Below are positions 60,439 through 64,000 of a stretch of DNA of 64,000 bases, one piece after another. The notes under the pieces are model-generated. The model saw only the letters and a list, made by a program, of their open reading frames with translations. It did not search any database and was not told where the DNA came from. Each line of letters starts with the position of its first letter. The stretch's first letter is position 1. The stretch spans positions 393,501-457,500 of the forward strand of contig NZ_NWTI01000001.1 of assembly GCF_002531575.1 (NCBI RefSeq). Direction: 5' to 3'. Made by a program: the position numbers and the translations under genes. The stretch comes from Bradyrhizobium sp. Y36. Lineage in GTDB: Bacteria; Pseudomonadota; Alphaproteobacteria; Rhizobiales; Xanthobacteraceae.

Positions 60439-61299
60439 TTAAGGCTTGGGCGCTTCCAATCGGAATCTGGCAGCACCGCCCTGGCCGAGCGGCATTTCCA
60501 GCTCGGGCAGGATCGTCTTGAGCTCGCCCTGCAACGTGTAGGGTGGATTGACGATCAGAAGCCCGCTGGAGGCCAGAGCCCCGCCTTCGAGCTGGGGGGC
60601 AACGCTGAACTCGAGGCGCAGGCATTTCCCCGGTGGTTTTGCTGCAGCTGCGAGCCGCGCCACGGTCTGGGCCAGCGTGTCGGTGGCGCGCCGGCTCTTG
60701 GCCGGATACCAGATGAGATAGATGCCGGTCGGCCATTTCTCGAATGCCTTGGAGAAGGCTTCACCCAGCCGTTCGAACTCGTCCTTCGCCTCGAACGGGG
60801 GGTCGATCAGCACGAGGCCGCGCCGCTCCTTCGGCGGCACGAAGGCGGGCAGCGCCACCCAGCCGTCGAGATCGACCACGCGGGCCTGTTCGTCGTGGCG
60901 CAGAACGCCGATCAGCGTTTTCCGCGCCTTCGGCTCGAGCTCGCAGGCGACGAGCCGGTCCTGCGGCCTGAGCAGGCCGCGCGCGATCAGCGGCGAGCCG
61001 GGATAGGCCTTGAGCTCTCCCTTCGGATTGAAGGCGCGGACGATGTCGAGATAGGGCTTGGCCAGCGCCGCGCTCTCGTTCGACAGGCGGGCCTGCATCA
61101 GCCGCGCGATGCCGGTCAGCCATTCGCCGCTGCGGCGCGCCTCGTCGCTGTCGAGATCGTAGAGACCAGCCCCGGCATGGGTGTCGATGACGCGGAACGC
61201 CCCCGGCTTGTCCTGCAGATAGGTGATGATGCGCGCCAGCACGATGTGCTTGATGACATCGGCGAAGTTGCCGGCGTGGAAGGCGTGGCGGTAGTTCAT
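60439..61299 (-). CDS. rlmJ: 23S rRNA (adenine(2030)-N(6))-methyltransferase RlmJ
   Basis: A 286 aa SAM-dependent methyltransferase. It opens MNYRHAFHAGNFADVIKHIV, the standard RlmJ start. The SAM region has FRVIDTHAGAGLYDLDSDEA (about 35-54) and the catalytic DPPF motif is in VLIDPPFEAKDEF (about 163-175). Length is normal. It is convergent in the sense that cspA lies on the same strand downstream, with a long spacer between. Confidence 0.93.
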   Translation of the reverse strand: MNYRHAFHAGNFADVIKHIVLARIITYLQDKPGAFRVIDTHAGAGLYDLDSDEARRSGEWLTGIARLMQARLSNESAALAKPYLDIVRAFNPKGELKAYPGSPLIARGLLRPQDRLVACELEPKARKTLIGVLRHDEQARVVDLDGWVALPAFVPPKERRGLVLIDPPFEAKDEFERLGEAFSKAFEKWPTGIYLIWYPAKSRRATDTLAQTVARLAAAAKPPGKCLRLEFSVAPQLEGGALASSGLLIVNPPYTLQGELKTILPELEMPLGQGGAARFRLEAPKP

Positions 61300-61338
61300 G
61301 CCGGACAGTTACGACATCGCGAGCCGAATGTAACTGCC

Positions 61339-61416
61339 GTCATTCCGGGGCGGTGCACCAGCACCGAACCCGGAATCTCGAGATTCCGGGTTCACGCTGC
61401 GCGCGCCCCGGAATAC
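61339..61416. repeat. Intergenic repeat (GTCATTCCGGGGCGGTGC type)
   Basis: GTCATTCCGGGGCGGTGC, then ACCCGGAATCTCGAGATTCCGGGTT as an inner perfect palindrome, and CGCGCCCCGGAATAC at the right. Same family as 24503-24609, between rlmJ and the RNase T2 gene. Confidence 0.8.
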
Positions 61417-61428
61417 GGGTCGATTTTG

Positions 61429-62133
61429 CTACCCGCCCCGGATCGGCGGCATCGTCACCTGGTCGCGGCGGCAGGCGCGGCGATCGGTTTCCTCGCAGGC
61501 GCGGAACTGCAGGTCCTTGCTGAGGCAGATGCGGACCTCGGAGAGCCTGGTCCGGTTGCAGGTGACCGAGACGGCGGCATTGCTCAGCCCCGGATTGGCC
61601 TTGATGAAGGCTTCCTCGACCTCCGCCGGCGCCACGGTCTTGGCCTGCGACAAATCGAGATATTCGGCCGGAATCTTGATTGCAGCGCGTGCTTTGCGGA
61701 TCGTCTCGAAATAGCCGCGGCCTTCGAGGCCCGAGCACGTGCCGTGCTTGTCCCATTCGTTGAAGATCAGGCCGGGCGCCGGCATCAGATCGAGCATCGA
61801 GGACACGATATTGCGGTTCAGCCGCGGTGCGGGCCGCTGGCAATATTCCGGGAAGCCGCTCTCATATTGCGGCCACAGCCCATGGACGACGAAGGCGTAG
61901 GGCCGTCCGCTGCACTGGATCTGGGAGCGGCCGCCCCGCTCGGCTGCCTCCTCGCAGAACGAGGGCGACCACGACAGCGACAGCACGTAGAAGTCGAATT
62001 CGCCCGGTGCGTTCTGCCGCTTGTCCTGGGCTTTTGCGTCCCCGGCGAACGCGGCGAGGCCCGCGGCAAGGATCAGGGAAAGGGCCAGCGAGATCACGAG
62101 GCGGGAGAACGAATGCAATCTGGAATGAAACAT
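61429..62133 (-). CDS. Ribonuclease T2-family protein, periplasmic
   Basis: A 234 aa exported ribonuclease. The signal peptide runs through SRLVISLALSLILAAGLAAF. The two catalytic boxes are intact: FVVHGLWPQYE (CAS I, with His and Trp) and FNEWDKHGTCSG (CAS II, with Glu and His). Cysteines outside the boxes (SFCEEA, IQCSG, EYCQR) fit T2 disulfides. Enzymes of this family, such as E. coli RNase I, degrade periplasmic RNA. The ATG at 62133 is used. Confidence 0.92.
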   Translation of the reverse strand: MFHSRLHSFSRLVISLALSLILAAGLAAFAGDAKAQDKRQNAPGEFDFYVLSLSWSPSFCEEAAERGGRSQIQCSGRPYAFVVHGLWPQYESGFPEYCQRPAPRLNRNIVSSMLDLMPAPGLIFNEWDKHGTCSGLEGRGYFETIRKARAAIKIPAEYLDLSQAKTVAPAEVEEAFIKANPGLSNAAVSVTCNRTRLSEVRICLSKDLQFRACEETDRRACRRDQVTMPPIRGG

Positions 62134-62253
62134 GGCGACGCCCCTCAACTAGACTGTGCACGGAAGCCTAGCAGGCAGAAAGAACATTACAAGAACAAAA
62201 TTGAGGCGGCAGTCGCCGGCCCGCCTGATAAACCCGAATCAGGGCTCTCTGAA

Positions 62254-62715
62254 TCAGGGTTTGGCGGCGCGGCAGGCCGGATTATAGGCCCAGTTGCGGT
62301 CGAGCCCGACCACGCACCATTCGACGCCGTTGCCGTAGCCGGCGAAGCCGCCATCCTCGATGAGCGAGAAGTGCACCTTGCGCACCTTGCCGTCATTGAG
62401 CATGGCGTCAGCGCTGCAATAGCGGCGCGGAACGTTGTCGGACTGCCAGGGCCGGAATGCGGTCTCGCGCACGGCGGAGAAGCCGGTGATCTTCAACGAG
62501 GAATTCCAGAACGTGCTTTCCTTCTCCCAGAACTGGGTGGCGATGGTCGGCAGTGCCCTGTCACAATCGGCGACGGCCCCGTCGTAGCGCGGCCCGCTCA
62601 GCCAGAAGTTCAATTCCAGTGGGTTGGCGGCCCTGGCCTCACTGAGCGACATCGCTCCGAACAAAAGGCCGAGCACGGCGGCATAGCGGAGCGATTTCGG
62701 GGAGGGGGCGCGCAT
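62254..62715 (-). CDS. Secreted hypothetical protein
   Basis: A 153 aa protein. Signal peptide MRAPSPKSLRYAAVLGLLFG, cut near SEARA. The mature chain begins ANPLELNFWLSGPRYDGAVA and has cysteines in VADCDRA, RRYCSADA, EWCVVG and NPACRA, suggesting two disulfides. It ends RNWAYNPACRAAKP. It lies 120 bases downstream of the RNase T2 start in the opposite order of transcription (same strand, upstream gene). No family is recognised. Confidence 0.7.
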   Translation of the reverse strand: MRAPSPKSLRYAAVLGLLFGAMSLSEARAANPLELNFWLSGPRYDGAVADCDRALPTIATQFWEKESTFWNSSLKITGFSAVRETAFRPWQSDNVPRRYCSADAMLNDGKVRKVHFSLIEDGGFAGYGNGVEWCVVGLDRNWAYNPACRAAKP

Positions 62716-62900
62716 GTTCAATCCGGACGGCTAAAGTCTTGCAAGGGCTGGACGGTGCCGCGAAGGTCGGGGGAGGTCAAGTGCAGCGCGGCAACACTTC
62801 GCCAGGAGTTGACCACAACGTCGCAGTCGGCAGGGCTTCGGTTCTTTTCACTTCGAGTCTGGCACCGTAAACTGGCAGCCAGCCAATTGGAGTGACGGGA

Positions 62901-63200
62901 ATGCGAATCATTGCGGCCGCGGGCCTTCTTGCCAGCCTGGTTGTCTCGGGTGTGATGGCGAGCCAGTCGGCGCGCGCCGACTACGTCCCGCCGTTCAAGG
63001 GCAATGACACCGGTGGCATCATCGCCTATTCGATGGCCACCCAGGTCGATGCCCGGCAGGTCGCGGTCGATCACTGCGCGCGCTACGGCAAGGTGGTCAA
63101 ATTCCTTGCCGTGCAGGCCTATGAGGGCGGCTACATCTCGTTCTCCTGCCGCTGGGTGCCCTATGGCGCCGCAGAGCAGCCGATCCGCACGCTCTACTGA
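62901..63200 (+). CDS. Small secreted hypothetical protein
   Basis: A 99 aa protein. Signal peptide MRIIAAAGLLASLVVSGVMA, cut after SARA. The mature part DYVPPFKGNDTGGIIAYSMA includes two cysteines (VDHCARYGK, FSCRWVPYG) and may be a compact disulfide-bonded domain. TTGGAG lies about eight bases before the ATG. Divergent from the gene at 62254-62715. No family is recognised. Confidence 0.7.
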   Translation: MRIIAAAGLLASLVVSGVMASQSARADYVPPFKGNDTGGIIAYSMATQVDARQVAVDHCARYGKVVKFLAVQAYEGGYISFSCRWVPYGAAEQPIRTLY

Positions 63201-63242
63201 GGCGTTGTCGTAACGCCGCAATTTCAGCCGGGAGCTTCTCGC

Positions 63243-63773
63243 ATGACGCGCAAACTCGCTTTGCTCGGCTCGACGCTTTGCCTCGTGGTGTCGGCAGGCA
63301 GCGCCTGCGCCGACGATATGCCGGTGCGCAAGGCCGGTCTTTGGGAAATGAAGATGGTCAGGACCGGCACCTCCATGCCCGAAATGACCATGCAGCATTG
63401 CACCGACGAGACGGTCGACAAGGAGATGAGCAACAACGTCTCGCCGATGGCCAAGCAGATCTGCTCCAGGCAGGACATCAGGAAGACCGCGACCGGCTAT
63501 GTCAGCGATTCCGAGTGCAGCGTCGCCGGCATCAACACGACCTCGCACGCCGAGATCACCGGCGATTTCAACTCGGCCTACACGGTGAAGACCTCCTCGC
63601 ACGCGCAAGGGGGCGCTGCCGGCGCGGCAGGCCGCGACACCACGATGCAGCTCGAAGCGAAGTGGCTGGGGGCCTGCAAGCCCGACCAGAAGCCCGGCGA
63701 CATCGTCATGCCCGGCGGCTTCAAGATGAACGTGCGCGACATGGACAAGCTGAAGGCGCTGCTGCCGAAGTAG
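63243..63773 (+). CDS. DUF3617 domain-containing protein
   Basis: A 176 aa exported protein. Signal peptide MTRKLALLGSTLCLVVSAGS, cut near ACADD. The DUF3617 family pattern is visible: VRKAGLWEMKMV, MPEMTMQHCTDETVD, KQICSRQDIRKTATGYVSDS and CSVAGINTTSHAEITGDFNS. It ends with PGGFKMNVRDMDKLKALLPK. The family is periplasmic and of unknown function. Confidence 0.85.
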   Translation: MTRKLALLGSTLCLVVSAGSACADDMPVRKAGLWEMKMVRTGTSMPEMTMQHCTDETVDKEMSNNVSPMAKQICSRQDIRKTATGYVSDSECSVAGINTTSHAEITGDFNSAYTVKTSSHAQGGAAGAAGRDTTMQLEAKWLGACKPDQKPGDIVMPGGFKMNVRDMDKLKALLPK

Positions 63774-63788
63774 CTGGGATCGCAGGTC

Positions 63789-63874
63789 GTAGCCCGGATG
63801 GAGCGCCGCGAAATCCGGGGCTTCGCGCCGCGATAGGCTGATCCCGGATTGCACTGCGCTCCATCCAGGCTACG
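63789..63874. repeat. Intergenic repeat (GTAGCCCGGATGGAGC type)
   Basis: GTAGCCCGGATGGAGCGC at the left mirrors GCGCTCCATCCAGGCTACG at the right; inner arms are CGAAATCCGGGG and CCCGGATTGC. Second member of the family at 19856-19978. Confidence 0.8.
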
Positions 63875-63881
63875 GCATCAG

Positions 63882-64000
63882 CTACACCGGTATCCGCACG
63901 CTCGCCCTCAATCCCCCCATCGGGCTGTCGCCCAGCGTGATGTCGCCGCCGTGCGAGCGGGCGATGTCGCGGGCGATGGCAAGGCCGAGGCCGGTGCCGC
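63882..64000 (-). CDS. C-terminal end of a sensor histidine kinase (partial)
   Basis: The visible 39 codons read GTGLGLAIARDIARSHGGDI, then TLGDSPMGGLRASVRIPV and a stop. GTGLGLAI is the G2 box of the HATPase_c domain, and the SHGGDI segment ends it. The rest of the protein, including sensor and dimerisation domains, lies beyond the window. Type of signal cannot be told. Confidence 0.9.
   Translation of the reverse strand, partial: GTGLGLAIARDIARSHGGDITLGDSPMGGLRASVRIPV

Noticed and set aside
60412..62895. An 827-codon open frame on the plus strand
   Set aside because: It runs opposite rlmJ and RNase T2, both of which have clear motifs. It crosses a palindromic repeat and shows no domain.
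1..64000. CRISPR array, rRNA operon or complete insertion sequence
   Set aside because: No regularly spaced direct repeats, no rRNA-like sequence and no intact transposase with terminal repeats were seen.

Overview
The window looks like chromosomal DNA of a Bradyrhizobium-like alphaproteobacterium (Hyphomicrobiales, Nitrobacteraceae). The base composition is high in G+C, codon use is strongly GC-ending, and many products are typical of Rhizobiales (DUF6101, DUF4170, DUF374, DUF2093, DUF2076, a TIGR01459 HAD hydrolase). Conserved rhizobial gene blocks are present: lpxK/waaA with DUF2093 and xseA, ribF-ileS-lspA followed by paired M16 peptidases, and uvrC-pgsA-moaD-moaE. The intergenic palindromic repeats are also of the kind seen in Bradyrhizobium and Rhodopseudomonas. 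These assignments rest on recognising families by eye; no database search was run.

Layout. 1-6.7 kb: a clipped gene that may be CheZ-like, an L,D-transpeptidase, a DUF2076 protein, a ChbG/HpnK deacetylase with a GtrB-like glycosyltransferase, and hisG-hisZ. 6.8-12.2 kb: a small unknown gene divergent from a pair of regulators, then rsmE, a secreted protein, ubiA (its start buried in palindromes) and a DUF6101 gene. 12.4-18 kb: a collinear block of pmbA, an inositol-phosphatase-family gene, DUF4170, DUF374 acyltransferase, waaA and lpxK, so lipid A/Kdo assembly dominates it. 18-24.5 kb: small exported proteins, two alpha/beta hydrolases (one without its nucleophile), xseA, and a membrane protein coupled to a winged-helix regulator, all separated by repeats.

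24.5-28.2 kb is the most unusual segment. It holds a 5'-truncated REP-associated tyrosine transposase beside REP-like repeats, a small membrane protein gene, an AT-rich gene-free stretch, a perfect 19-bp inverted repeat, and two adjacent genes that both end in HEPN-type RNase motifs (one Apea-like, one AbiU2-like). This is the best candidate for an undescribed defence or stress system.

28.3-36.5 kb: purD, a fluoroacetate-dehalogenase-like enzyme with all its known catalytic residues, tadA, a pseudouridine synthase with a very long Arg/Asp-rich extension, rsmD, mutL and a ribbon-helix-helix protein. 36.7-39.7 kb: an operon for a gluconate-dehydrogenase-like flavoprotein system (cytochrome c, VOC protein, Tat-exported subunit 3, GMC flavoprotein). 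40-49.4 kb: arfB, an active/inactive M16 peptidase pair, a secreted protein, lspA, ileS and ribF. 49.6-58.9 kb: a single-domain CheY, a HAD hydrolase, a TipF-like EAL protein, a BrkB-family protein with a small membrane partner, prmB, moaE, moaD, pgsA and uvrC. 59-64 kb: an outer-membrane beta-barrel, a cold-shock protein, rlmJ, a periplasmic RNase T2, three small secreted proteins and the C-terminus of a histidine kinase. No rRNA, confident tRNA or CRISPR array was seen.
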